From positions 1-7,371 of the forward strand of contig SYEI01000086.1 of NCBI GenBank assembly GCA_005800865.1: a stretch of 7,371 nt of DNA, read 5' to 3'. The notes beneath the pieces are model-generated. The model was not told where the DNA came from. It did no database searches and worked only from the letters and a program-made list of their open reading frames with translations. The position numbers and the translations under genes were made by a program. This stretch comes from Bacteroidota bacterium (GTDB lineage: Bacteria > Bacteroidota > Bacteroidia > B-17B0 > Aurantibacillaceae). Shown here in pieces: positions 1-5,831 of the stretch. Each line of letters begins with the position of its first letter. Within the stretch, counting starts at the first letter, position 1.

Positions 1-1771
1 AATTATTATTTGTGAAAACGTTTTCAGGATTATAAACTACCGAAATCCCTTTTGCTGTTCCTAACCAAATATGCCCATCTTTATCCGAACACATAGATTT
101 AATATCAATTGAAGGTAAATGTCCGTTACCTATGGCTGTACTTAATAATTTTGTATTTGACGTATTAGGTTGCGATAACCCGTTTACATCTTTGTATACC
201 ATTAAACCATAACCTCTGGCTAAAATTATCCATGCTTGATCAAATTTATCAAAAATAATTTTAGACATATAAGGCTGAACAACAAACTGTTCAAAATCTA
301 ACAATGTCCAATTATTATTTGGTTTTTTAACCGCAACACATTTTTCTCCTAAGGTAATAGATGCCCATAAATTAGAATTTTTATCAAAATTAATCCCTGA
401 AATTCGAAGGTCGCTACCACCATTTAAACCAATAAGAGGGCTATTACCGTAGCTATAAACCCCTTGAATTTGATCATCTTTTACATCTACTACTCCAAAA
501 CTCATGGCGGCAAAAGCAATATGATTCTTGTCGTTAGGATCTATTGAAACCGCATTTAAATCCCCTATGGTATTTGGGATCACATTTCTCATAGATTTCC
601 ATTCTTCTTCTTGATACACATTTGGTTTATCTCCCATATATTGAGGATTAAATGTTTCTCCTAAATAAATAGGTGCAACGATCAACTTTCCATCTTTAAT
701 ATCAATATCATTTACTAAATTATTCTCTGGTCCATTTAGGGTAATGTTATTATATGGGGCCCAAGAAGCTCCGCCTGACTTAACCAATCCTATTTTCTTA
801 TCTGCAACCCAAAAGTTATTATTATTTTCATAAAAAACTTCTCCTATAGAAGCTGGATAAGATCCATATCCTGTTAAATAATTTAAGAAGGATCCTGTTG
901 AGTTGTATTCCTTTAAACCAAATTGGTCTAATATCAATAACTTATTATATTTAGAGTAATCATATAATCTTATATTTTCATTATTTATATAATTACTATT
1001 TATGGAATATTTAGTCCAACCTGTTGGTGTATATTGGTATAGAGTATCTTTTTGAGAAACATCTGATTTTAATCTTTCAGAATAATTGGTTATTAAAGTC
1101 CCGTTGTAATTAACAATGCCATTGTAAGGTCCTGCAGCTAAACCTACATTTAAAGGTTTCCAATTTTGGTAAAAACTTAAATTTGTATTGAGTCTTCCAT
1201 AAAACACACCGTTGGATGTTGCTGCAAATAAAGCTGTATCATTTTTAGTAACTTGATGTACTTCATAATTTGTTGTTGCTGTGCCTATGTAATAAGTGTC
1301 TTTTATTTCTAATTTATCGGTATCAAAAATAACGATACCAAAGCCACAAGCTATATAAGCTAATTTACCGCTAAAATAAACTTCATTAATAACTTTTTTA
1401 CCTGTAATGATTTTCCTTTTGATATCAGCAATATTTACAATTTCATCTTTTTCATCATTAGGTTTTATTACATCAATATTGGTATTTTCATAAATAACAA
1501 GTAGTAAATTATTATTGTCATTTTTTCTAAGCATTTTAATGCCTACATCAGATAATCCATCAATTTTAGTTAATTTCCTAATTCGATTATCTCTTTCATC
1601 AAACACAGCTAAACCAACACCATTAGAAACATAAACTTTACTTTCAACTTTCGAAACGCTATTAGTATTGCTGTATGATAAATGATCTAACCATTGCCCT
1701 ATTTTAACTTGAGAAAAAGAAAACAGAGAAAAAAGGATAAATATGAATGAAATTATTTTTTTTGATTGCAT
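1..1771 (-). CDS. porZ: PorZ-like type IX secretion system beta-propeller protein (partial, C-terminus outside window)
   Basis: The frame is open from an ATG at 1771-1769 to the left edge, giving 590 residues and no stop. It starts with a lysine-bearing signal peptide (MQSKKIISF, hydrophobic to about residue 20, FSFSQ before the likely cleavage site), followed by GQWLDHLSYSN, the N-terminal signature of PorZ proteins. The rest has the W- and G-rich look of beta-propeller blades. The last visible stretch (about residues 554-586) holds a typical two-component-regulator-propeller repeat, DKDGHIWLGTAKGISV. Known PorZ proteins are close to 780 residues, with two propellers and a C-terminal domain, so roughly the last 190 residues should lie off the window. 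In Porphyromonas gingivalis, PorZ is a surface part of the T9SS attachment complex that delivers anionic LPS to the sortase PorU. The gene is divergent from the adjacent tRNA. No good promoter box was found in the short leader. The PorZ call rests on the N-terminal signature and architecture. A generic propeller protein is the alternative. Confidence 0.82.
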   Translation of the reverse strand, partial: MQSKKIISFIFILFSLFSFSQVKIGQWLDHLSYSNTNSVSKVESKVYVSNGVGLAVFDERDNRIRKLTKIDGLSDVGIKMLRKNDNNNLLLVIYENTNIDVIKPNDEKDEIVNIADIKRKIITGKKVINEVYFSGKLAYIACGFGIVIFDTDKLEIKDTYYIGTATTNYEVHQVTKNDTALFAATSNGVFYGRLNTNLSFYQNWKPLNVGLAAGPYNGIVNYNGTLITNYSERLKSDVSQKDTLYQYTPTGWTKYSINSNYINNENIRLYDYSKYNKLLILDQFGLKEYNSTGSFLNYLTGYGSYPASIGEVFYENNNNFWVADKKIGLVKSGGASWAPYNNITLNGPENNLVNDIDIKDGKLIVAPIYLGETFNPQYMGDKPNVYQEEEWKSMRNVIPNTIGDLNAVSIDPNDKNHIAFAAMSFGVVDVKDDQIQGVYSYGNSPLIGLNGGSDLRISGINFDKNSNLWASITLGEKCVAVKKPNNNWTLLDFEQFVVQPYMSKIIFDKFDQAWIILARGYGLMVYKDVNGLSQPNTSNTKLLSTAIGNGHLPSIDIKSMCSDKDGHIWLGTAKGISVVYNPENVFTNNN

Positions 1772-1829
1772 ACTGTAGTAACGTGGTTTAAAGTAAAATA
1801 TTGTAATAACCAAGCATAAATTTAATACT

Positions 1830-1837
1830 TATATTTG
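1830..1837 (+). promoter_or_regulatory. Bacteroidota -7 promoter box for the tRNA gene
   Basis: TATATTTG matches the Bacteroidota sigma-70 -7 consensus TAnnTTTG exactly. It ends 11 nt before the first base of the tRNA, which leaves room for a transcription start near 1843-1845 and a very short 5' leader. No convincing -33 TTTG lies at the usual distance. The nearest TTG, at 1801-1803, is 26 nt upstream. Confidence 0.6.
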
Positions 1838-1848
1838 TAATTCTATAA

Positions 1849-1920
1849 GGCTTTGTAGTACAATGGATAGTATTTGGGTTTCCGAAGCCTACGATCCAGG
1901 TTCGATTCCTGGCAGAGCCA
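1849..1920 (+). tRNA. tRNA-Arg (anticodon CCG)
   Basis: The 72 bases fold into a complete cloverleaf. The acceptor stem is GGCTTTG with CAGAGCC (one G-T pair). The D stem is GTAC/GTAT with GGA in the loop, which supplies G18, G19 and the A20 arginine identity base. The anticodon stem is TGGGT/GCCTA with loop TTCCGAA, the variable loop is 4 nt, and the T arm is CCAGG-TTCGATT-CCTGG. The anticodon CCG is at 1882-1884 and reads the Arg codon CGG, which should be rare in this AT-rich genome. The discriminator base is A. The CCA end is not encoded (ACTT follows), so it must be added by nucleotidyltransferase. Confidence 0.96.
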
Positions 1921-1927
1921 CTTTTAT

Positions 1928-1950
1928 AGGGCCTTTTTTGGGTCTTTTTT
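1928..1950 (+). terminator. Possible weak terminator after tRNA-Arg
   Basis: AGGGCC (1928-1933) can pair with GGTCTT (1941-1946) around a T-rich 7-nt loop, followed by a short T run to 1950. Two of the six pairs are G-T, so the hairpin is weak. Its place 8 nt after the tRNA and its T-richness make a termination role plausible. Read-through into the downstream operon cannot be excluded. Confidence 0.4.
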
Positions 1951-1969
1951 ACAAAATTTATTAAAAAAA

Positions 1970-1998
1970 TTTGAAATATTAAATATTCTGTATATTTG
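1970..1998 (+). promoter_or_regulatory. Bacteroidota-type promoter for the envelope/TonB operon
   Basis: TTTG at 1970-1973 and TATATTTG at 1991-1998 are separated by 17 nt. This matches the Bacteroidota promoter pattern (-33 TTTG, -7 TAnnTTTG), and the -7 octamer is identical to the one in front of the tRNA. Transcription would start about 5-7 nt downstream, around 2003-2005, which coincides with the only plausible start codon of the first gene (TTG at 2004). Confidence 0.6.
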
Positions 1999-2003
1999 TA
2001 CTG

Positions 2004-2336
2004 TTGAAACCTAAATTTAAAATACTTTTTTCATCACTTTTACTTGCCGTTGTATTATTTGCAGCATTACCTAAAGTATATATCCACTCTTTACTTGGCC
2101 ACACTCATACAATTATAAACAGCATAAGTGGTGATGTTAATGTAAACGAGCAAGAAGGTACTCAAGATTGTAATTTTGAGAAATTTGATACCCCTGTTTA
2201 CTTTACCGTTTTTAAATTCATATTAAACTTTTTGCCTTTAAAAGAAACGAAACAAACCTCTTTCTTTTACTATCAAAAATCAATACCAAAACTTCATTAC
2301 AATACATCTCTTTTAAGAGGTCCACCAATGGCTTAA
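2004..2336 (+). CDS. Small secreted/membrane His-Cys protein ending in LRGPP (metal-associated HYC_CC_PP-like)
   Basis: This 110-residue protein has a basic N-terminus (MKPKFK), one hydrophobic segment at residues 8-22 (signal peptide or anchor), then HSLLGHTHT with His28, His33 and His35, a DCNFEKF segment with Cys56, and a C-terminal LRGPP at 104-108. Small Bacteroidota proteins with a His/Cys cluster after the signal and a terminal R-[AG]-PP motif are often found beside metal-related or TonB receptor genes. The name is given by resemblance, and no enzymatic role is known. The start must be TTG at 2004: an in-frame TAA lies at 1980, no ATG or GTG occurs between, and the only internal Met is two residues from the end. 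The TTG lies at the predicted transcription start. The gene heads the operon with yidD, the TonB receptor and the lipoprotein. Metal binding is inferred from the His/Cys residues. Confidence 0.65.
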   Translation: MKPKFKILFSSLLLAVVLFAALPKVYIHSLLGHTHTIINSISGDVNVNEQEGTQDCNFEKFDTPVYFTVFKFILNFLPLKETKQTSFFYYQKSIPKLHYNTSLLRGPPMA

Positions 2337-2381
2337 TTTATTTGATTAAATAAATGAGTCATTAACCTATTAAAACAAAAG

Positions 2382-2591
2382 TTGAAGTTTATACCCTTAG
2401 CGATTATTCGCTTTTATCAATACGCAATTTCTCCCCTGCTAAAGCCTTCGTGCCGCTTTACTCCTTCTTGCTCGCAATATGGATTAGATGCTGTAAATAA
2501 ATACGGTGCTTTTAAAGGAAGTTGGATGGCTTTAAAACGAATTTTTCGTTGCCATCCTTGGGGAGGAAGTGGTTACGATCCGGTAAAATAA
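2382..2591 (+). CDS. yidD: Membrane protein insertion efficiency factor YidD
   Basis: This 69-residue protein has all the hallmarks of Yid[11 protein letters not shown] (11-20), the cysteine motif [10 protein letters not shown] (24-33) and the C-terminal [13 protein letters not shown] (56-68). The length is normal for the family. YidD is a small membrane-associated protein, with an amphipathic N-terminal helix, that assists YidC/Sec-dependent insertion of inner-membrane proteins. TTG at 2382 is the only reasonable start: an in-frame TGA lies at 2355, no ATG or GTG occurs between, and the protein from TTG ([13 protein letters not shown]) aligns with the usual N-terminus. The gene begins 45 nt after its upstream neighbour and ends 41 nt before the TonB receptor start. 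In many bacteria yidD sits with rpmH-rnpA-yidC. Here it is inside an envelope-uptake operon, possibly as a passenger or to support membrane protein assembly. Confidence 0.95.
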   Translation: MKFIPLAIIRFYQYAISPLLKPSCRFTPSCSQYGLDAVNKYGAFKGSWMALKRIFRCHPWGGSGYDPVK

Positions 2592-2632
2592 ACTTCTTTA
2601 AATCACAAAAAACAAAAATTTCTATCTTAATA

Positions 2633-4978
2633 ATGAGACAGCTTTTCTGCGCATATACTTATTTTTTATTTTTCTTGTTATTCATAATAGGTCTTCCTGC
2701 TTATTCACAAAACTCATGCACTTTATCATTTAGCGGCAGAATTATAGATTTAGATGATGGAAAAGAATTGGAAGGCACTTTTATAATTTTAAAATCAACC
2801 AACCAAACTCAAATAACTAACGAGCATGGAAGCTTTAAGTTTTCAAATCTTTGTAGTGGTGAGTATAGTTTCATTATTCAACATGTTGGATGCCACGACA
2901 CGGTTATTAGTGTTGATTTAAAAAAAGACACAAAGCTTACTATAAAATTACCACACAGTGCTGTCGAATTAAGTGAAATTGATATCATGGACAAACAACC
3001 TGATATGATAAAAACACAAACCGTTAATGATATTACATCAAAAGAATTAGACGGAACACGCGGGCAATCTTTAGGAGAATCATTAAAATTAATTAGCGGT
3101 GTAACAACATTAAACACTGGAAGTACTATTAGTAAACCCATGATACATGGTATGCAAGGTTATAGAGTATTGATATTAAACAATGGTATTAGACAAGAAG
3201 GTCAACAATGGGGTAATGAACATGCTCCAGAAATTGATCCCTTTATTGCTCAAAAATTATCTGTAATAAAAGGTGCAAATGCTGTACGTTATGGAAGCGA
3301 TGCAATGGCTGGTGTTATTTTAGTAGAACCAAATGATTTGCCCGATACAGCTGCTGTTACTGGAGAAATAAATTTAGTGGGAATGAGTAACGGACAGGCA
3401 GGTGTTGCTTCAGGAATATTGCAAGGCAACTTTGATAAAATAAAAGGCTTTAATTGGAGAGTACAAGGAACTTATAAAAAAGGAGGTAATATAAAAACAC
3501 CAACCTACTATTTAAAAAATACTGGTGTTGAAGAACTCAACTTTTCGTATGCGCTTGGTTATCATCGCAAAAATTGGGGTATAGAAGGCTACTACTCTCA
3601 ATTTAATACTAAAATAGGAATTTTTAGTGGCGCACATATTGGCAATTTAACCGATTTAAAAAATGCTTTTAATTCAAACAAACCACAAGATAGCTTGGCA
3701 ACATTTAGTTATGATCTTGATAGACCGTATCAAGACATTTCTCACGAATTAGCAAAAGGAAAATTTCACTTACACCTAGCCCCTCGATGGATTGCCAACT
3801 TACAATATGCGTATCAATATAATATCCGTAAAGAATACGACAAACATAAACCATTAAATAATGCTTTAGCCGCTCTTGATAAACCTGAATTAGATTACCG
3901 CATTACATCACAAACAGTAGATTTAGTAATTGAACATTTGAATATCAAGTCCTTTAGAGGGCAATTTGGAGGCAGTTACATGAACCAAAAAAATGTATAC
4001 TTAGGTCGTTTTTTTGTTCCTAATTTTATTAATAACACTTGGGGAGTATTTGCAAGTGAACGCTATATAAAACAACATATTGAATTTGAAGCGGGGGTAA
4101 GATATGATCAAAAACACTTACAATCCTTTTATTACATAGGTAATGATTTACAAAAACCAGATTTGAATTTTAATAACGTTTCGTGGAATGTAGGAACTAT
4201 TTTAAAACCAAAAACAAATTTAAACTTTTTTGTTAATGCTGGCTCAGCATGGCGCGCACCAGCACCAAACGAATTATATAGTAACGGCGTTCATCATGGT
4301 GTAGGCTCTATTGAACGAGGCGATGCCAATTTGAAAACCGAACAAGTTTACAATATTACAGCAACAGGATTATATCAATCAAAAAAATCATTAATTGAAA
4401 TAACGTTGTACCATAATCAGTTTTCGAACTTCATTTATATGAATCCTGCTGCTCAACCAGAACTCACGATTAAAGGAGCTTATCCTGTTTTTAATTACGA
4501 GCAAGCAAATGCTCATATTAGTGGTATGGATGCAAAACTGCAAACTCAATTATTTAATCATCTTGAAATAACCACCAAAGCAATGATTTTAAGAGCTTGG
4601 AATTATTCAATTAATGATTACTTAGTTTACATGCCATCAGATAGATATTCGATGGATATTAAAGGTTTTACCAAAACATCAAAGAAAATAAATGAAATTT
4701 ATATACAAGCTGGTTATCAATTCATCACCAAGCAATGGCGTGTGCCACAAAACACAGACTTTGCTCCGCCACCAAAGGAATATGGACTATTATCAGCAGA
4801 AATTGGTGGAGATTTTGATTTTGGTAAACAAAAATTACAAGTAAGCTTAACAGCCAATAATTTATTAAATGTAGAGTATAGAGATTACTTAGATAGGTTT
4901 AGATACTTTGCTGATAGCCAAGGACGAAATTTTACTTTAAGAATAAAAGTACCATTAACCATTTACGATAAAAAATAA
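2633..4978 (+). CDS. TonB-dependent outer-membrane receptor with carboxypeptidase-regulatory-like N-terminal domain
   Basis: The protein has 781 residues from ATG 2633. Residues 1-26 are a signal peptide (hydrophobic 8-21, AYSQ before the likely cut). A carboxypeptidase-regulatory-like beta-sandwich follows (about 30-108; FSGRIIDLDDGKELEG, NEHGSFKFSNL), then a plug domain (about 125-235; SLGESLKLISGVTTL, IHGMQGYRVLILNNG, GANAVRYGSDAMAGVI) and a 22-strand-type barrel ending in NLLNVEYRDYLDRFRYFADSQGRN-like sequence. The domain order and length fit active TonB-ExbBD-driven uptake across the outer membrane. The plug contains NEHAPEIDP (195-203), reminiscent of His-containing plug segments in ZnuD-like metal receptors. 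The substrate is not determined. A longer frame opens at ATG 2522, but it lies inside yidD and would bury the signal peptide behind 37 residues, so 2633 is preferred. Cys29, Cys74 and Cys87 lie in or beside the N-terminal domain. The protein ends in VPLTIYDKK rather than the usual terminal aromatic residue. It is followed 38 nt later by the lipoprotein gene. Confidence 0.93.
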   Translation: MRQLFCAYTYFLFFLLFIIGLPAYSQNSCTLSFSGRIIDLDDGKELEGTFIILKSTNQTQITNEHGSFKFSNLCSGEYSFIIQHVGCHDTVISVDLKKDTKLTIKLPHSAVELSEIDIMDKQPDMIKTQTVNDITSKELDGTRGQSLGESLKLISGVTTLNTGSTISKPMIHGMQGYRVLILNNGIRQEGQQWGNEHAPEIDPFIAQKLSVIKGANAVRYGSDAMAGVILVEPNDLPDTAAVTGEINLVGMSNGQAGVASGILQGNFDKIKGFNWRVQGTYKKGGNIKTPTYYLKNTGVEELNFSYALGYHRKNWGIEGYYSQFNTKIGIFSGAHIGNLTDLKNAFNSNKPQDSLATFSYDLDRPYQDISHELAKGKFHLHLAPRWIANLQYAYQYNIRKEYDKHKPLNNALAALDKPELDYRITSQTVDLVIEHLNIKSFRGQFGGSYMNQKNVYLGRFFVPNFINNTWGVFASERYIKQHIEFEAGVRYDQKHLQSFYYIGNDLQKPDLNFNNVSWNVGTILKPKTNLNFFVNAGSAWRAPAPNELYSNGVHHGVGSIERGDANLKTEQVYNITATGLYQSKKSLIEITLYHNQFSNFIYMNPAAQPELTIKGAYPVFNYEQANAHISGMDAKLQTQLFNHLEITTKAMILRAWNYSINDYLVYMPSDRYSMDIKGFTKTSKKINEIYIQAGYQFITKQWRVPQNTDFAPPPKEYGLLSAEIGGDFDFGKQKLQVSLTANNLLNVEYRDYLDRFRYFADSQGRNFTLRIKVPLTIYDKK

Positions 4979-4993
4979 TTAACCAAAAATAAA

Positions 4994-5009
4994 TAACAAC
5001 CAAAAAACA
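4994..5009 (+). repeat. Left arm of 16-nt inverted repeat bracketing the lipoprotein gene
   Basis: TAACAACCAAAAAACA lies 7 nt before the ATG of the lipoprotein gene, within its A-rich ribosome-binding region. Its exact reverse complement lies directly behind the stop codon, at 5644-5659. In the mRNA the two arms could pair and occlude the translation start. Confidence 0.6.
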
Positions 5010-5016
5010 AAAACAA

Positions 5017-5643
5017 ATGAAATCAATTATCACAACAGCAGCATTATTAGCAATGCTAGGAACTACTTTTACAGCGTGTAAAAAAGACAAAAAAGAAGAA
5101 CCTACTCCAAATGCACCAACTCCTCCTACAAACGAATCGGAATTAATTACCACCATGAAAGTTATACTTCACGATACAACCACTCAAACAAATACAACTT
5201 ATGTATTTAGTGACTTAGATGGTGCCGGTGGTAATCCTGCAACATTTGGAAACAGTGGAGCCGATTCAGTAATTAATATCACTGCTAACCATGTTTATGA
5301 AGCTACTATTTTACTATTAGATGAATCAAAAAGCCCAGTAGATACTATTTCGAATGAAGTAGAAGAAGAAGGTGCTGACCATATGTTCTTTTTTAATAGC
5401 ATTGCACCAACTGGAACTCCATACAACACCTATTTAAGTGGAAGTATGACTAATATTAAATACCTTGATTTAGATGCTAATAATAGAGGTATTGGATTAT
5501 CAACTGAATGGACAGCTCCAAGTATGATGATGGCAAAATCTCCTTTAACGATTGAACTTAAACACCAGCCTAGTGTAAAAGATGGTTCTTATGCTCCTGG
5601 CGAGACAGACATACAAGTTGAATTTAAATTGAAAGTTAATTAA
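5017..5643 (+). CDS. Lipoprotein partner of the TonB receptor (often annotated 'type 1 periplasmic binding fold superfamily')
   Basis: This 208-residue lipoprotein has a signal peptide (residues 1-20, MKSIITTAALLAMLGTTFTA) and a lipobox FTAC with the lipidated Cys21. A charged KKDKKEE segment and a Pro/Thr linker (29-39) follow. K-E-E close to the Cys resembles the Bacteroidota lipoprotein surface-export signal, so surface exposure is plausible. The body looks beta-rich. Recognisable blocks are FSDLDGAGGNPA (64-75), EVEEEGADHMFFF (114-126) and a C-terminal LKHQPSVKDGSYAPGETDI (181-199). This resembles a family of flavobacterial lipoproteins encoded beside TonB receptors and often labelled 'type 1 periplasmic binding fold', a label not supported by any obvious binding-protein fold at this size. 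The acidic EVEEEGADH segment could bind a cation (inference). The start has an A-rich leader without a Shine-Dalgarno. It is the last gene of the operon. Confidence 0.75.
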   Translation: MKSIITTAALLAMLGTTFTACKKDKKEEPTPNAPTPPTNESELITTMKVILHDTTTQTNTTYVFSDLDGAGGNPATFGNSGADSVINITANHVYEATILLLDESKSPVDTISNEVEEEGADHMFFFNSIAPTGTPYNTYLSGSMTNIKYLDLDANNRGIGLSTEWTAPSMMMAKSPLTIELKHQPSVKDGSYAPGETDIQVEFKLKVN

Positions 5644-5659
5644 TGTTTTTTGGTTGTTA
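5644..5659 (-). repeat. Right arm of 16-nt inverted repeat bracketing the lipoprotein gene
   Basis: TGTTTTTTGGTTGTTA begins on the base after the stop codon and is an exact reverse complement of 4994-5009. The sequence is of low complexity (an A6/T6 core), so chance similarity is possible, but the central CAACC/GGTTG is not homopolymeric. Confidence 0.6.
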
Positions 5660-5700
5660 AAAAAAGGTTGTATTATAAGTATACACCTACAACACAACCT
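5659..5700 (-). terminator. Possible minus-strand hairpin terminator
   Basis: AGGTTGT (5665-5671) and ACAACCT (5694-5700) form a perfect 7-bp stem with a 22-nt loop. Read on the minus strand, the stem is followed at once by seven T (complement of the A run 5659-5665), the layout of an intrinsic terminator. On the plus strand no T run follows. It could serve as a back-up terminator for the minus-strand glycosyltransferase operon. The long loop weakens the case. Confidence 0.4.
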
Positions 5701-5722
5701 CTTATCAATTAGAAAATTTAAT

Positions 5723-5768
5723 AACCAGATTTGGCGATCTGAGCGAATTAAAAAATTCGCACGAGGTT
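5723..5768. repeat. Double-hairpin intergenic element
   Basis: Two adjacent perfect inverted repeats lie here. CAGAT-TTGGCG-ATCTG (5726-5741) is followed, after one base, by GCGAATT-AAAA-AATTCGC (5743-5760). The pair is flanked by AAC (5723-5725) and GTT (5766-5768), which could close a small three-way junction. The element is clearly richer in G+C than its surroundings and has no coding frame. It looks like a dispersed palindromic intergenic repeat or a small structured RNA. No known family was recognised. Confidence 0.55.
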
Positions 5769-5799
5769 TTAACTACTAATTAATATGACAAAATTAACA

Positions 5800-5831
5800 A
5801 ATAAAGAGGTAGTAAATACTACCTCTTTATT
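5800..5831. terminator. Bidirectional intrinsic terminator between convergent operons
   Basis: AATAAAGAGGTAGTA (5800-5814) and TACTACCTCTTTATT (5817-5831) form a perfect 15-bp stem with a tiny AA loop (realistically 13 bp with loop AAAT). T-rich tracts follow on both strands (TTTATTATTT on plus, TTTATTTGTTAATTTT on minus). It sits exactly between the convergent lipoprotein and glycosyltransferase genes. Its right arm overlaps the TAA stop (5832-5830) of the glycosyltransferase by two bases. Confidence 0.85.

Noticed and set aside
1772..1848. Minus-strand promoter for the porZ-like gene
   Set aside because: The best candidates (TATTTTAC, TACTTTAA) each miss two bases of TAnnTTTG and lack a well-placed -33 TTTG, so they are too weak to annotate.
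2336..2355. AT-only palindrome ATTTATTT/AAATAAAT between the small protein gene and yidD
   Set aside because: It has only A-T pairs and no T run after it, and it lies inside a likely operon, so a terminator is unlikely.
2354..2366. Tiny ATG-AGT-CAT-TAA frame before yidD as a leader peptide
   Set aside because: Three codons with no ribosome-binding or attenuator structure around it, so consistent with chance.
2522..2632. Longer N-terminus for the TonB receptor from ATG 2522, overlapping yidD
   Set aside because: It would place 37 charged residues in front of a clear signal peptide and lies within yidD in another frame. ATG 2633 gives a normal signal peptide.
2878..3141. 87-residue minus-strand frame inside the TonB receptor
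   Set aside because: Shadow of the receptor's conserved coding sequence, with no recognisable domain or leader.
4932..5156. 74-residue minus-strand frame across the receptor/lipoprotein junction
   Set aside because: It spans two real genes and their A-rich gap. Its hydrophobic look comes from the reverse complement of A-rich DNA.
5723..5768. Integron attC site
   Set aside because: The flanks do not fit the RYYYAAC/GTTRRRY core sites, there are two separate hairpins rather than one imperfect palindrome, and no integrase or cassette array is present.
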